Assembly (NCBI RefSeq): GCF_900104955.1
Contig: NZ_FNSI01000001.1
Location: forward strand, 778,001 to 842,000
From: Beijerinckia sp. 28-YEA-48
GTDB lineage: Bacteria; Pseudomonadota; Alphaproteobacteria; Rhizobiales; Beijerinckiaceae
DNA length: 64,000 nt
Direction of reading: 5' to 3'
Shown here: positions 1 through 9,077 of the stretch, one piece after another
Layout of the letters: each line of letters starts with the position of its first letter
How positions within the stretch are numbered: position 1 is the stretch's first letter
Notes under the pieces: model-generated
What the model was told of the DNA's origin: nothing
Seen by the model: only the letters and a program-made list of their open reading frames with translations
The model's database searches: none
Translations under genes and position numbers: made by a program

Positions 1-182
1 AGGCCAAGATCACCCTGAAGCATGGGCCGATCAAGAATCTCGACATGGACGGCATGACGATGGCGTTCGCCGTCGCCGATCCGGCGGCCCTGAAGAAGCT
101 GAAAGTCGGCGACAAGGTGATGTTTGAGGCCGACCGCGTGAACGGGCGCATTACCGTCACCAAGATCGACAAAGCCAAATAG
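1..182 (+). CDS. CusF-like copper/silver-binding protein, C-terminal part
   Basis: The reading frame is open from the window edge to a TAG at 180-182 and encodes about 59 residues; the start lies outside the window. The pattern KHGPIKNLDMDGMTM-F-V, then a lone stretch of Lys/Leu, GDKV-F and a final beta strand, matches the CusF_Ec OB-fold domain (PF11604). Known members of that family are periplasmic Cu(I)/Ag(I) carriers that use His and paired Met ligands, and both Met residues of the MTM motif are present here. Any partner efflux genes (CusCBA-type) or signal peptide would be upstream and cannot be seen. A GC-rich hairpin follows 40 bp downstream. Confidence 0.8.
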   Translation, partial: AKITLKHGPIKNLDMDGMTMAFAVADPAALKKLKVGDKVMFEADRVNGRITVTKIDKAK

Positions 183-218
183 GCCTGCTGGTCAGGCGCC
201 CAATTTGGAGCAGAAATA

Positions 219-246
219 CGGACGGAGACCTTCGGGCCTCCGTCAT
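219..246 (+). terminator. Hairpin downstream of the CusF-like gene
   Basis: GACGGAGACC (221-230), loop TTCG, GGCCTCCGTC (235-244) form a 10-bp stem with one mismatch. A UUCG tetraloop stem just after a stop codon fits a transcription terminator, but there is no clear T run after it. The remaining intergenic sequence up to about 398 holds no recognised element. Confidence 0.4.
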
Positions 247-398
247 GATATTGATCCGAAAATCTTTTTTGAGGATGGGGCGCGTTTTGGCGCCAGGGCG
301 GGGCGCCTGGCCGGTTGCTCGCTCGCCTGATTCACCTTGATCGCTAAAATTTGGCGTCGTTTACGAGCCGTTACCAAGCTGTGGTTTATTTAGCGTGC

Positions 399-1214
399 AT
401 GCGATTTAAGTTTGAACGATTGGGCCTGAAGGCCATTGCACCGGTGGCGGCTTTAGCCGCGGCGTTGATGCTGGCTGCCTGCGGCGGTGGCGGCTCTGCC
501 ATTCCCATGCTCGATGGGGTTGGCGATGGCGGACGGGCTGGGGCGGGCAACGAGCATTTCGTCGGTCTGCACCCGAACAATTTCACCATTCATGGCATCG
601 ACGTTTCCAAATACCAGGGTGACATCGACTGGCAGGCGGTGCGCGCCTCGGGCGTCAAGTTCGCCTGGATCAAGGCGACCGAGGGCGCCGATCATGCCGA
701 TGCCAAGTTCCGGCAGAATTGGGATGCTGCGAAGGCCGCCGGTGTGCCGCGCGGCGCCTATCATTTCGTCTATTGGTGCCGCCCGCACCATGAGGAGATC
801 GGCTGGTTCAAGAGCACCGTGCCGGTCGATCCAGAGGCGTTGCCGCCAGTGCTCGATGTCGAGGCGACGCCGACCTCACGGACCTGCAAGCGCACCCTCT
901 ACAAAGACGAAGTCGTCCGTGAGATGCGCGAAATGCTGCTGGATCTGGAGCGTCACTACGGCAAGCGGCCGGTCATTTATGTGACGGTCGATTTCTACCA
1001 GTCCATTCTGGCCGACGGCGAGTTCAGCGATTATCCGATGTGGGTGCGCTCGACGAAACATCCGCCGCAGGTGCCCTATGGCAGCCGGCGTTGGGTGTTC
1101 TGGCAATATCAGTCCGACGGTTATGTGTCCGGCATTCGCGGTAAGGTCGACAAGAACGCTTTTGCTGGTAGCGAAGGGCAATGGCGGGCCTGGCTTGCGG
1201 GCAAGCCGTATTGA
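399..1214 (+). CDS. GH25 (lysozyme-like) glycoside hydrolase, lipoprotein
   Basis: The predicted product of 271 aa is probably a peptidoglycan-cleaving muramidase of glycoside hydrolase family 25. I chose the ATG at 399 over an in-frame TTG at 351 because it places a lipoprotein signal at the N-terminus: basic MRFKFER, a hydrophobic Ala/Leu stretch, then the lipobox LAAC followed by a Gly-rich linker. Family motifs run in order: GIDVSKYQG (first catalytic Asp strand), FAWIKATEG, GAYHF, PPVLDVEA (the D-x-E acid pair) and FWQYQSDG near the end. It should be anchored in the envelope. It stands alone, with no phage lysis genes nearby, so a housekeeping or defensive cell-wall role is likelier than an endolysin. 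Confidence 0.85.
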   Translation: MRFKFERLGLKAIAPVAALAAALMLAACGGGGSAIPMLDGVGDGGRAGAGNEHFVGLHPNNFTIHGIDVSKYQGDIDWQAVRASGVKFAWIKATEGADHADAKFRQNWDAAKAAGVPRGAYHFVYWCRPHHEEIGWFKSTVPVDPEALPPVLDVEATPTSRTCKRTLYKDEVVREMREMLLDLERHYGKRPVIYVTVDFYQSILADGEFSDYPMWVRSTKHPPQVPYGSRRWVFWQYQSDGYVSGIRGKVDKNAFAGSEGQWRAWLAGKPY

Positions 1215-1268
1215 GTGACGGCGCAGGTTGGTTCTGGCCAATTCTTTCTGGCCAGTTCGTCTTACTCG

Positions 1269-1499
1269 TTAACCCCGGCTGTCGGCCTCGGCTTTTTGAA
1301 GTTTGAGGATGCGCAGCCGGAAGGCCGTGCAGAGGCGAATACGCAGAACAAGCTCTGTTTCGATTTCGACTGTCGTTGCACGAGATGTATCTTCGAGCTT
1401 GTTGGCGATGATTTCCAAGATGTCGTGCGCTTCAAGCGCATTGTCCAATTCGCGCCGCGTTATAATGACGTCTGGTTTTTGCACGTCTGATTTTCGCAT
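1269..1499 (-). CDS. Small hypothetical protein (possible gene)
   Basis: This 76-aa reading frame is the most protein-like option in an otherwise empty 538-bp gap between the GH25 gene and the methyltransferase. The product is rich in Glu, Ile and Leu with a helical pattern (RRELDNALEAHDILEI, then alternating charged and hydrophobic residues). The opposite-strand frame over the same bases has a less plausible composition. The region upstream of the ATG has only a weak purine stretch as a ribosome site. I do not recognise a family. The 1500-1752 stretch beside it shows no other gene or RNA. Confidence 0.35.
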   Translation of the reverse strand: MRKSDVQKPDVIITRRELDNALEAHDILEIIANKLEDTSRATTVEIETELVLRIRLCTAFRLRILKLQKAEADSRG

Positions 1500-1752
1500 G
1501 CCGGTGCCCGCAATCCCTCAACGGATCACATCGACTCTTTATCGTGAATGATCGAGCGATGCCGGTGACTACGTTTGGCGGGTCAGGCAAGGCTAGGTGC
1601 CTTTGGTCATATGCGACGAACCGCCTCGAACGGTCAGCGTTTGCTGCTGCCGTCGGCGCATAGCGTCGTGCGGGCCGAGCAGACGCGCTCGGCATAATGC
1701 CCAGCATTGCATTGCCGCGAAGGCTTTTTGGGCAGGCGTCCGCGCGTAAAGC

Positions 1753-2235
1753 TTAAAGCCAGCGGCGGACGGCGTTGGCGTAGTCGCGATAGGCTTCGCC
1801 GAAGTTCTCGGCCAGATCAGCCTCTTCCGGTTCGATGGCGAGTTTTTGGACCGCCAGCACCGAGATGATCAGGGCCAGAAACGGCCAGAAGGAATCGGCG
1901 ACGAAGCCCAGGCCGAATAAAACCAGCGCCAGACTGAGATAGATCGGATTGCGTGAGAAACGGTAGGGGCCGCCTGTCGCCAGCGCGCGGGCCGGTTTGT
2001 CCGGGCTGACGGGCGCATTGGCTGCTTTCAAGGCCAGGTCGGCCCAAAAGGCGATTCCTATGGCTGCCGCGACGATGAGCCAGCCGAACATGGCGCCGGT
2101 CTCGCGACCGGTGCCCGCGCCGAGGAAGCGCAGGGGCACGATCAGCTTCAAGATCAGGGCGACGACCAGGGAGCCGAGAAAAATCTTCTGCGGAAGCCAA
2201 CCGGCGGCATAGTCTTTTGGTTGCATGGCTCTCAT
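1753..2235 (-). CDS. Isoprenylcysteine carboxyl methyltransferase-family membrane protein
   Basis: The 160-aa protein has about four hydrophobic segments and the C-terminal signature of the ICMT/PEMT group (PF04140/PF04191): ATGGPYRFSRNPIYLS, then a final EEADLAENFGEAYRDY segment. In known members that region binds S-adenosylmethionine at the membrane surface and methylates small hydrophobic or lipid substrates. The substrate of bacterial stand-alone members is usually unknown, and nothing in the context identifies it. It is transcribed divergently from isovaleryl-CoA dehydrogenase with an 85-bp gap. A start nine bases further in (MQPKDY) is also possible. Confidence 0.75.
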   Translation of the reverse strand: MRAMQPKDYAAGWLPQKIFLGSLVVALILKLIVPLRFLGAGTGRETGAMFGWLIVAAAIGIAFWADLALKAANAPVSPDKPARALATGGPYRFSRNPIYLSLALVLFGLGFVADSFWPFLALIISVLAVQKLAIEPEEADLAENFGEAYRDYANAVRRWL

Positions 2236-2310
2236 CCGGCTGGGCGTTTCAACGACAGGCTATCGCGTGCCACAATGGCTGTCCACGCCGGGGCAGACAC
2301 CCGGATGTCT

Positions 2311-2316
2311 GGAGGG
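2311..2316 (+). promoter_or_regulatory. Ribosome binding site of isovaleryl-CoA dehydrogenase
   Basis: GGAGGG sits five bases before the ATG at 2321 and decides the start. Confidence 0.7.
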
Positions 2317-2320
2317 ATGA

Positions 2321-3493
2321 ATGATCGCCAACCAGGGCCCCATTTTCAATTTCGACCTCGGCGAAACCGCCGACATGATCCGCGCCACCACCCGCGATTT
2401 CGCCCAGGATGAGATCGCGCCGCGTGCCGAGGAGATCGACCGGACCAATACCTTCCCCCGCGACCTCTGGCCGAAAATGGGGGCGCTCGGCCTGCATGGC
2501 ATTACGGTCGAGGAGGACTATGGCGGGTCGGGGCTCGGCTATCTGGAGCATTGCATCGCGATGGAAGAGGTCAGCCGGGCCTCCGCCAGCGTCGGTCTCA
2601 GCTACGGCGCCCATTCCAATCTCTGTGTCAATCAATTGCGTCGTAACGGCAGCGAGGACCAGAAACGGCGTTATCTCGGCAAGCTGATCTCGGGCGAGCA
2701 TGTGGGGGCGCTGGCCATGTCGGAACCCGGTGCAGGCTCCGACGTGGTGTCGATGAAGACACGGGCCGACAAGCGCGGCGATCGTTTCGTCCTCAACGGC
2801 AACAAGATGTGGATCACCAATGGGCCGGTGGCGGAAACGCTGATCGTCTATGCCAAGAGCGATCCGGGCGCTGCGTCGCGTGGCATCACCGCCTTCATCG
2901 TCGAGAAGGGCATGAAGGGCTTTCGCACGGCGCAGAAGCTCGACAAGCTCGGCATGCGCGGGTCCGACACCTGCGAACTGGTGTTCGAGGATTGCGAGGT
3001 GCCGGAGGAGAATGTGCTGGGCAGTCTTGGCAAGGGCGTCAATGTATTGATGTCGGGGCTTGATTATGAGCGCGCCGTTCTGGCGGCGGGGCCGCTTGGC
3101 ATCATGCAGGCGGCAATGGACGTGGTGTTGCCCTATATCCATGACCGCAAACAATTCGGCCAATCGATCGGCGAGTTTCAGTTGGTGCAGGGCAAGGTCG
3201 CCGACATGTATGTGGGCATGAATGCCTGCCGCGCCTACGTCTATGCGGTGGCGAAGGCCTGCGATCGTGGCGAGACGACGCGCGAGGATGCCGCTGGCGC
3301 CATTCTCTATGCGGCCGAAAAAGCGACCAAGATCGCGCTTGATGCGATCCAACTTCTCGGCGGCAATGGCTATATCAACGATTACCCGACCGGGCGGTTG
3401 TTGCGCGATGCCAAGCTCTATGAGATCGGCGCCGGCACGAGCGAAATCCGCCGCATGCTGATCGGCCGGGAGTTGTTCGCAAAATCCGGCTGA
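2321..3493 (+). CDS. ivd: Isovaleryl-CoA dehydrogenase
   Basis: The 390-aa FAD flavoenzyme of the acyl-CoA dehydrogenase family would oxidise isovaleryl-CoA to 3-methylcrotonyl-CoA in leucine breakdown and pass electrons to ETF. Family motifs are all present: [11 protein letters not shown] and KMWITNG in the FAD-binding middle domain, and the C-terminal QLLGGNGY and [12 protein letters not shown]. The catalytic Glu of the isovaleryl-CoA subgroup is in [14 protein letters not shown] (about residue 247), the position used by isovaleryl-CoA dehydrogenases rather than the Glu near the C-terminus of most acyl-CoA dehydrogenases. The next two pathway subunits, mccB and mccA, lie 4 kb downstream. 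The intervening genes make one transcript doubtful. A gene symbol of liuA would be equivalent. Confidence 0.93.
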   Translation: MIANQGPIFNFDLGETADMIRATTRDFAQDEIAPRAEEIDRTNTFPRDLWPKMGALGLHGITVEEDYGGSGLGYLEHCIAMEEVSRASASVGLSYGAHSNLCVNQLRRNGSEDQKRRYLGKLISGEHVGALAMSEPGAGSDVVSMKTRADKRGDRFVLNGNKMWITNGPVAETLIVYAKSDPGAASRGITAFIVEKGMKGFRTAQKLDKLGMRGSDTCELVFEDCEVPEENVLGSLGKGVNVLMSGLDYERAVLAAGPLGIMQAAMDVVLPYIHDRKQFGQSIGEFQLVQGKVADMYVGMNACRAYVYAVAKACDRGETTREDAAGAILYAAEKATKIALDAIQLLGGNGYINDYPTGRLLRDAKLYEIGAGTSEIRRMLIGRELFAKSG

Positions 3494-3550
3494 GACTACC
3501 GATCGATCTTTGCCAATTGACCTTTAGCAGGGGGGCAAATACCTCTGATC

Positions 3551-3655
3551 CAGAGCAAATTGCGTTTCCATGGAAACGCAGTTTTGCCTAGGGCCTTTGT
3601 CCTGACGCGTCTTTGTGACGTTTGATGATTCCATCAAACTCCAAAACGCTATCGC
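3551..3655 (+). repeat. Interspersed palindromic repeat, full copy
   Basis: This copy holds two hairpins: a perfect 20-bp palindrome TGCGTTTCCATGGAAACGCA (3561-3580), and GTTTGATG-ATTC-CATCAAAC (3620-3639, 8-bp stem). They are joined by a spacer containing GACGCGTCTTTGTG and followed by a conserved AAACGCTAT tail. Related copies lie at 30296-30351, 39988-40052 and, in part, 31821-31848 and 40965-41010. The copy ends just before the ribosome site of the GST gene. Confidence 0.8.
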
Positions 3656-3670
3656 GCATGGAGAATAAAG

Positions 3671-4288
3671 ATGATCAAGGTCTGGGGCCGCAACAATTCG
3701 CTCAATGTTCAGAAGGTGTTGCTGACCCTGGAAGAGATCGGTCTGCCCTATGAGCGGACCGATGCCGGCTTGCATTTCGGCGTTGTCAATTCGCCGGAGT
3801 ATCGGGCGATGAACCCGAACGGTCGCGTGCCGACCATCGACGACATGGGTTTCACCTTGTGGGAATCCAACGCCATCGTTCGCTACCTCTGCGCGCGCTA
3901 TTCGGAGGGCAAGCTGTGGCCGCTCGATGCGCACCGGCGTGCCGACGCCGATCGCTGGATGGACTGGCAGCAGACGACCTTTCTCGATCCGATCAATGCG
4001 ATTTTCCGACCGCTGATTCGTAAGGATATCGAAGCGAAGCCGGCGGCGATCGAAGCCGCCCGGGTGACGGCGGAAAACAATGCGGCCGTGCTGGACGCGC
4101 TGTTGTCGCAGCAGGCCTGGATGTCTGGCGGCAGTTTCGGCATGGCCGATTGCGTGCTCGCCACCGTGGCGCATCGCTGGATGCATCTGCCGATCGAGCG
4201 GCAGCCGCGTCCCCATCTCGAACGCTGGTATAAGGCGATCTGCGAGCGCCCGTGGGCCAGCAAGGTACTGATCCTGCCGCTTACGTGA
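3671..4288 (+). CDS. Glutathione S-transferase family protein
   Basis: The 205-aa protein has the usual two-domain GST layout: an N-terminal thioredoxin-like domain (about residues 1-80) with SLNVQKVLLTLEE, the cis-Pro region NGRVPTI and the glutathione-binding LWESNAIVRYL, then an all-helical C-terminal domain containing FGMADCVLATV. Known relatives conjugate or reduce electrophiles with glutathione in the cytoplasm; the substrate is not predictable. The start is fixed by GGAG at 3660-3663 before the ATG. A YdcF-family gene begins 10 bp after the stop, so the two are probably co-transcribed. Confidence 0.85.
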   Translation: MIKVWGRNNSLNVQKVLLTLEEIGLPYERTDAGLHFGVVNSPEYRAMNPNGRVPTIDDMGFTLWESNAIVRYLCARYSEGKLWPLDAHRRADADRWMDWQQTTFLDPINAIFRPLIRKDIEAKPAAIEAARVTAENNAAVLDALLSQQAWMSGGSFGMADCVLATVAHRWMHLPIERQPRPHLERWYKAICERPWASKVLILPLT

Positions 4289-4298
4289 CGGCGTTCCG

Positions 4299-5096
4299 AT
4301 GTTCTTCTACCTGTCCAAAATCTTGTGGTTCTTCGCCGCGCCCTCGAACCTGATGGTGGTGGCCACCGCATTGGCGTTGCTGGCGCTCTATGCCGGGTTT
4401 CAGCGCATCGCCCGCTGCGTTCTTCTGGCGGTCGTCGTGCTCGCTATCTTTTTTGGCCTGGGGCCGGGCGGCCAGATCTTGCTGTCGCCGTTGGAAAACC
4501 GCTTTCCGCAGCTGCCGGACGATTTCCCAGCGCCGACCGGCTTCATCGTGCTCGGTGGTGGCGTCGACGAAGTGGTGAGCACCGCGCGCGGCAGCTCCGA
4601 ATTGTCGGATGCCGGCACGCGCATGACAGCTTCGGCGGCGCTGGCCTATCGCTACCCCAATGCACGGATCGTCTTCAGCGGCGGCTCAGGGCGCATTCTG
4701 GGCGGTGACGTCAGCGAGGCGGAGGTTGCCCGCCGCATCTATACGAGCCTGGGTATTGCCGCTGACCGCATGACCTTGGAGGAAGAGTCCCGCAACACCT
4801 GGGAAAACGCGGTGTTCACGCGCGATCTGGTCAAGCCGAAGCCCGGCGAGGTGTGGTTGCTGGTCACGTCGGCCTATCATATGCCGCGTTCCATGGGCCT
4901 GTTCCGTCAGGCTGGATTTCCGGTGGTTCCCTGTCCGGTCGATTATTCGACGCGCGGGACTTGGTACGACTTTATCCGGCCGTCGGCGGAGACGTCGCTT
5001 GGCCTGCGCCGGACCGACCGTGCCGTCCGTGAATATATCGGGCTCGTCGCCTATTATCTGTCTGGCAAGACAGACGCGCTGTTTCCAAAACCGTAA
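4299..5096 (+). CDS. YdcF/ElyC/SanA-family (DUF218) membrane protein
   Basis: The 265-aa product starts with two hydrophobic segments (about residues 5-30 and 38-62), followed by a DUF218 domain (PF02698). The domain shows GFIVLGGGVDE, IVFSGGSG, the EEESRNTWENA core and LVTSAYHMPRSMGLFRQAG. Relatives such as ElyC act in envelope metabolism around undecaprenyl-phosphate or vancomycin tolerance, but the biochemical activity of most members is unknown. It follows the GST gene closely. The ribosome site is weak. Confidence 0.82.
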   Translation: MFFYLSKILWFFAAPSNLMVVATALALLALYAGFQRIARCVLLAVVVLAIFFGLGPGGQILLSPLENRFPQLPDDFPAPTGFIVLGGGVDEVVSTARGSSELSDAGTRMTASAALAYRYPNARIVFSGGSGRILGGDVSEAEVARRIYTSLGIAADRMTLEEESRNTWENAVFTRDLVKPKPGEVWLLVTSAYHMPRSMGLFRQAGFPVVPCPVDYSTRGTWYDFIRPSAETSLGLRRTDRAVREYIGLVAYYLSGKTDALFPKP

Positions 5097-5110
5097 ACGA
5101 CTCTGAGCGC

Positions 5111-5488
5111 TTACTCGCTGCGCGGCAGGCCGAGGCGGTAGACGCCGCGGAAATCGTCCGGATCGGCCGGCTTGCCCTTGCGGTAGATCACCAGATCGCC
5201 CTTGCGGGCCATGCCGATGGCGGTGGCGCGGACGCGGGTCAGCCAGGAGCGCCAGGCCAGATCGTCCCCGCCCTTGGCGGCGGCGATGGATTTGGCGGCG
5301 TCTGTCGGGCAGATGCTCTTGCCGGGGCCGGCTTCGATGCAAAGATCGAGAATGGCGGCTTCGAGGGTCTTGTTGGGGGCCGAATCTTCGGGGGCCGTTG
5401 CCTGTATCATCCCGGGCCTATGGGGCGCAGAGCGCTTTACGTCAACCGGCTTGACGTTAATGGGTTTGGGATCACGTTTACGAGGCAT
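5111..5488 (-). CDS. DUF3253 domain protein
   Basis: This small basic protein has a Lys/Pro-rich N-terminal tail and a C-terminal DUF3253-like domain (about 75 residues). The domain contains ICPTDAAKSIA, LAWRSWLTRVRATA, and MARKGDLVIYRKGKPAD followed by GVYRLGLP, the pattern of a winged helix. Its function is unknown. I prefer the ATG at 5488 (MPRKRDPKP), which overlaps the upstream DUF599 gene by 11 bp; an earlier ATG at 5527 would add 13 residues and a longer overlap. Tight overlap suggests one transcript with the DUF599 gene. Confidence 0.75.
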   Translation of the reverse strand: MPRKRDPKPINVKPVDVKRSAPHRPGMIQATAPEDSAPNKTLEAAILDLCIEAGPGKSICPTDAAKSIAAAKGGDDLAWRSWLTRVRATAIGMARKGDLVIYRKGKPADPDDFRGVYRLGLPRSE

Positions 5489-6182
5489 CGGCGTCGGACA
5501 CGTGTTTGGAGGGGTCGATGGCGTCATGGGCCTCGGAGCGATATTGGCGCGACCACATGAAGAACAGGACGACCCCGGTCGTCACCATCAGCACATAGGG
5601 GCCGAGGAACCAGCCAAGATAGGCGAGGGCGAAAAAGAAGGCGCGCTGGCCGCGGGTGAACTGCCGCGCCGCCGCGATGTTCATGCGGCCGGCATAGGTG
5701 GCGATGCGGCGGCGCTCGTCGTCGTTTTCGGATTTGGCCGGCGGCGTGGCGCCGATGAGAATGGCGCAATAGTTGAACAGCCGGTAGGCCCAGGCGAATT
5801 TGAAGAAGGCGTAGCCGAACAAAATCAGCAGGCCGATGACCTTGATCTCAAACATGGCGCGGGTCGGCACGAAGCCGAACGGAAAGTCGGTGGCGACGCG
5901 CATCATGTCGTCGCTGGAGCGTAACAGGGCGGCGGTGCCGCCCAGCGCCAGCAGCGAGGTCGAGGCGAAAAAGGCGGTGCCGTTCTGTAGCGAGGCGATG
6001 ATGGCTGAATCGACGATCCGCACGTCGCGCCCGGCCATCTCCTGCATCCAGCGCAGGCGGTAGTAGGACATCTGCGCGTTGAGCGCCGTGCGGGCATGAG
6101 TACGGAGCATGTGGTGATAAATCACCCAGGCGGCCGCGAAGAGGCAGATGGCGATCAGGTCGGCGAAGACGAATCCGGACAT
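5478..6182 (-). CDS. DUF599 family membrane protein
   Basis: The 234-aa protein belongs to the DUF599 family (PF04654). The marks are YYRLRWMQEMAGRDVRIVDS, then NGTAFFASTSLLALGG, and about four hydrophobic segments (residues ~5-22, 65-90, 115-140 and 190-215). The function is unknown. The C-terminus is polar and Asp-rich and should lie in the cytoplasm. The downstream DUF3253 gene overlaps its end. Confidence 0.82.
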   Translation of the reverse strand: MSGFVFADLIAICLFAAAWVIYHHMLRTHARTALNAQMSYYRLRWMQEMAGRDVRIVDSAIIASLQNGTAFFASTSLLALGGTAALLRSSDDMMRVATDFPFGFVPTRAMFEIKVIGLLILFGYAFFKFAWAYRLFNYCAILIGATPPAKSENDDERRRIATYAGRMNIAAARQFTRGQRAFFFALAYLGWFLGPYVLMVTTGVVLFFMWSRQYRSEAHDAIDPSKHVSDADAS

Positions 6183-6280
6183 GGCGCAAGTCTACCGCGC
6201 CTGTCGCGCGCCGTGAATGTGCCAGTTTCGCCTCGTTCGCTCTTTTGCTACTCATAAAATCCAACAAACGTCGGGTTCAG

Positions 6281-6721
6281 ATGCAGATTCGTCCCCCCAT
6301 TCCCCAGGATGAGGCGCGCTGGCGCCAGCTCTGGGCCGGCTACACCAGCTTCTACCGGGCCGAGGTGTCCGAGGCGGTCACCGCCGATCTTTGGGCCAGG
6401 CTGCTGCACGGCGATGGCCCGGTGCGCGGGCTGGTCGCTGACGCCGAGGGCGAAGGGCTGATCGGCTTTGCCACCTTCCTGTTCCATCCTTCCACCTGGA
6501 GCCTGCAGCCAAGCTGCTATCTGGAGGATCTGTTCGTCGATCCACAGGCGCGCGGTTCCGGGGCGGGGAAGGGCCTGATCCTGGCGGTCGAGGCGGCGGC
6601 GAAAGAGGCCGGCGCCTTCCGGCTCTATTGGCACACCCAGGAATTCAACGCGCCGGCGCGCTCGCTCTATGACACGCTGGTCAACCGTTCCTCCTTCATC
6701 GTTTATCGCAAGGCGCTCTGA
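6281..6721 (+). CDS. GNAT-family N-acetyltransferase
   Basis: The 146-aa protein has the GNAT fold: an opening strand QIRPPIPQDEARW, LIGFATFLFHP, the beta strand CYLEDLFVDP, and the acetyl-CoA-binding turn ARGSGAGKGLI. It ends with LYWHTQEFNAPARSLYD. Known members move an acetyl group from acetyl-CoA to an amine; the acceptor is unknown. The ATG at 6281 is preferred to an in-frame TTG at 6245 because the family domain starts there. A GST gene follows after three bases, so the pair is one transcription unit. Confidence 0.8.
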   Translation: MQIRPPIPQDEARWRQLWAGYTSFYRAEVSEAVTADLWARLLHGDGPVRGLVADAEGEGLIGFATFLFHPSTWSLQPSCYLEDLFVDPQARGSGAGKGLILAVEAAAKEAGAFRLYWHTQEFNAPARSLYDTLVNRSSFIVYRKAL

Positions 6722-6724
6722 CCC

Positions 6725-7375
6725 ATGCTGACACTGGTCATCGGCAATAAAGCTTATTCGTCCTGGTCGCTGCGGCCCTGGATTCTGCTGGCGACCCTGC
6801 ACATCCCGTTCGAGGAGAAGCAGGTCAATCTCTACGACGAGCCCGGCAAGAAGAAGCTGAAGCGTCTGTCGCCGACCGGCAAGGTGCCGCTGTTGATCGA
6901 CGGCGAGATCGAAGTCTGGGAATCCACCGCCATTCTCGAATATCTGGCGGAAAAATATCCGGCCAAGAATATATGGCCGAAGACCCGCGCGGCGCGCGCC
7001 CATGCGCGGGCGCTGGTGGCGGAAATGCACGCTGGCTTCATGGCCATGCGCCGCCATCTGCCGACCAATTTCCGCCGCGAGGTGCGCTTGCGCGAGCTGA
7101 CGCCGGAGGTGCTGGCGGACGTGGCGCGGATCGAGGCCGTTTGGGCTGGCGCGCGTCGTCAATTTGGCAAGGGCGGGCCGTTCCTGTTTGGTAAATTCAG
7201 CGCCGCCGACGCCATGTTCGCCCCGGTCGTCAACCGTCTGCATATCTATGACGTGAAGGTGAAAAAGGACACGCGGGCCTATATGGACGCGGTGATGGCC
7301 CTGCCGGCCTGGCAGGCCTGGATCAAGGATGCTTTCACCGAAAAGCAAACCCACGAGATCTATGACGCGATATGA
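6725..7375 (+). CDS. Glutathione S-transferase family protein
   Basis: The 216-aa second GST of the region has an N-terminal domain with NKAYSSWSLRPWILL, the cis-Pro turn TGKVPLL and the glutathione-binding VWESTAILEYLAEKYP. The helical C-terminal domain carries FGKFSAADAMFAPVVNRL. The Ser-rich opening SSWS supplies candidate catalytic hydroxyls as in zeta/MaiA-like GSTs. The substrate is unknown. It is coupled to the GNAT gene and sits directly before mccB, though a stop and 79 bp separate them. Confidence 0.85.
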   Translation: MLTLVIGNKAYSSWSLRPWILLATLHIPFEEKQVNLYDEPGKKKLKRLSPTGKVPLLIDGEIEVWESTAILEYLAEKYPAKNIWPKTRAARAHARALVAEMHAGFMAMRRHLPTNFRREVRLRELTPEVLADVARIEAVWAGARRQFGKGGPFLFGKFSAADAMFAPVVNRLHIYDVKVKKDTRAYMDAVMALPAWQAWIKDAFTEKQTHEIYDAI

Positions 7376-7454
7376 TCGGGTCCGTCTAAGGGCTGGTTTG
7401 CTTCAGCGGCGTTTCGCGCCATAGTCGCCGAAATGGCAGACGGGGGCGAGACAC

Positions 7455-9062
7455 GTGGCGGTCCTGAAATCGAATTTCGATGCGGTCGGACCTGACGCCA
7501 CGACCAATCGGCAATCCTGGGCGGAGCTTGTGGCGCAATTGCAGGCGCGCCGCGCTACGGCGGCGTTGGGCGGCCCCGAGCGGGCGCGCCAACGCCATGT
7601 CGATCGCGGCAAGCTGTTGCCGCGCGATCGGGTGCAGGGCCTGATCGATCCGGGCTCTCCTTTTCTGGAGATCGGGGGGCTCGCTGCCTTCGGCATGTAT
7701 GAAGGCGATATCCACGGCGCCGGCATGATCGCCGGCATCGGCCGCATCGAGGGGCGTGAGGCGATGATCGTCTGCAACGATGCGACGATCAAAGGCGGCA
7801 CTTATTATCCGATCACCGTGAAGAAACATCTCCGCGCACAGGAGATCGCGCAAGAGAACAATCTGCCCTGCGTCTATCTGGTCGATTCCGGTGGCGCCAA
7901 CCTGCCGCATCAAACCGAGGTGTTTCCTGATCGCGACCATTTCGGCCGCATCTTCTTCAACCAGGCCAATATGTCGGCGCGCGGCCTGGCGCAGGTGGCG
8001 GTGGTGATGGGCTCCTGCACGGCAGGCGGCGCTTACGTGCCGGCCATGTCGGATGAGACGATCATTGTCAAAGGGCAGGGGACGATTTTTCTCGCGGGGC
8101 CGCCGCTGGTGAAGGCTGCGACCGGCGAAGTGGTTTCGGCCGAGGATCTGGGCGGCGCCGATGTGCATACGCGGCTCTCTGGTGTTGCCGATCATCTGGC
8201 GCAGAATGATGAACATGCGCTGGCCCTGGCGCGGCGCGCCATTCGCAATCTCAATACGGCGAAACGTTCGCCGCCGGAGCGCCGTGCATCGCAACCGCCG
8301 CTGCATGATGTCGCCGAGCTCGACGCCATCGTGCCGACCGATCTGCGCAAGCAATATGACATTCGCGAAGTGATCGCGCGTCTGGTCGATGGGTCCGATT
8401 TCGATGAGTTCAAGGCGCGCTACGGCACGACGCTGATCTGTGGCTTCGCCCATATCGAGGGCATGATCGTCGGCATTATCGCCAACAACGGCATTCTGTT
8501 TTCCGAAAGCGCGCTGAAGGGTGCGCATTTCGTCGAGCTGTGCTGCCAGCGCGGCGTGCCGCTCTTGTTCTTGCAGAACATTTCTGGGTTCATGGTCGGC
8601 CGCGAATATGAGACCGGCGGTATCGCTAAGGATGGCGCCAAACTGGTGACGGCGGTGGCCTGTGCGCGGGTGCCAAAGATCACGGTGATCGTCGGCGGTT
8701 CGTTCGGCGCCGGCAATTACGGCATGTGCGGGCGGGCTTACGGCCCGCGCTTTCTCTTCACCTGGCCCAATGCGCGCATCAGCGTCATGGGGGGCGAGCA
8801 GGCGGCGAGCGTGCTGGCGACGGTGCGGCGTGACAATATCGAGGCCGAAGGCAAGCAGTGGAGCGCCGCCGAGGAAGACGCCTTCAAGGCGCCGATCCGC
8901 GCCAAATATGAGGAAGAGGGCTCGCCTTATTATGCGACGGCGAGGCTCTGGGACGATGGCATCATCCTGCCTTCGGAAACGAGGCGGGTTCTGGCGCTGG
9001 CGCTGTCCGCCACATTGAACGCGCCGGCCGAGACAACGAAATTCGGCGTGTTCCGGATGTAG
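7455..9062 (+). CDS. mccB: 3-methylcrotonyl-CoA carboxylase, carboxyltransferase (beta) subunit
   Basis: This 535-aa carboxyl transferase would transfer carboxyl from biotin to 3-methylcrotonyl-CoA, giving 3-methylglutaconyl-CoA in leucine degradation. Seen in order: the N-terminal half domain with [30 protein letters not shown] and the [16 protein letters not shown] loop; the C-terminal half with [27 protein letters not shown] and [15 protein letters not shown]. The length matches MccB (about 535). The cysteine-bearing [10 protein letters not shown] loop and the biotin-bearing partner that follows fit methylcrotonyl- rather than propionyl-CoA carboxylase, though geranyl-CoA carboxylase remains possible. 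The start is a GTG with GGGGGCGAG just ahead. Confidence 0.92.
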   Translation: MAVLKSNFDAVGPDATTNRQSWAELVAQLQARRATAALGGPERARQRHVDRGKLLPRDRVQGLIDPGSPFLEIGGLAAFGMYEGDIHGAGMIAGIGRIEGREAMIVCNDATIKGGTYYPITVKKHLRAQEIAQENNLPCVYLVDSGGANLPHQTEVFPDRDHFGRIFFNQANMSARGLAQVAVVMGSCTAGGAYVPAMSDETIIVKGQGTIFLAGPPLVKAATGEVVSAEDLGGADVHTRLSGVADHLAQNDEHALALARRAIRNLNTAKRSPPERRASQPPLHDVAELDAIVPTDLRKQYDIREVIARLVDGSDFDEFKARYGTTLICGFAHIEGMIVGIIANNGILFSESALKGAHFVELCCQRGVPLLFLQNISGFMVGREYETGGIAKDGAKLVTAVACARVPKITVIVGGSFGAGNYGMCGRAYGPRFLFTWPNARISVMGGEQAASVLATVRRDNIEAEGKQWSAAEEDAFKAPIRAKYEEEGSPYYATARLWDDGIILPSETRRVLALALSATLNAPAETTKFGVFRM

Positions 9063-9077
9063 GGCGAGGGGCCAGCC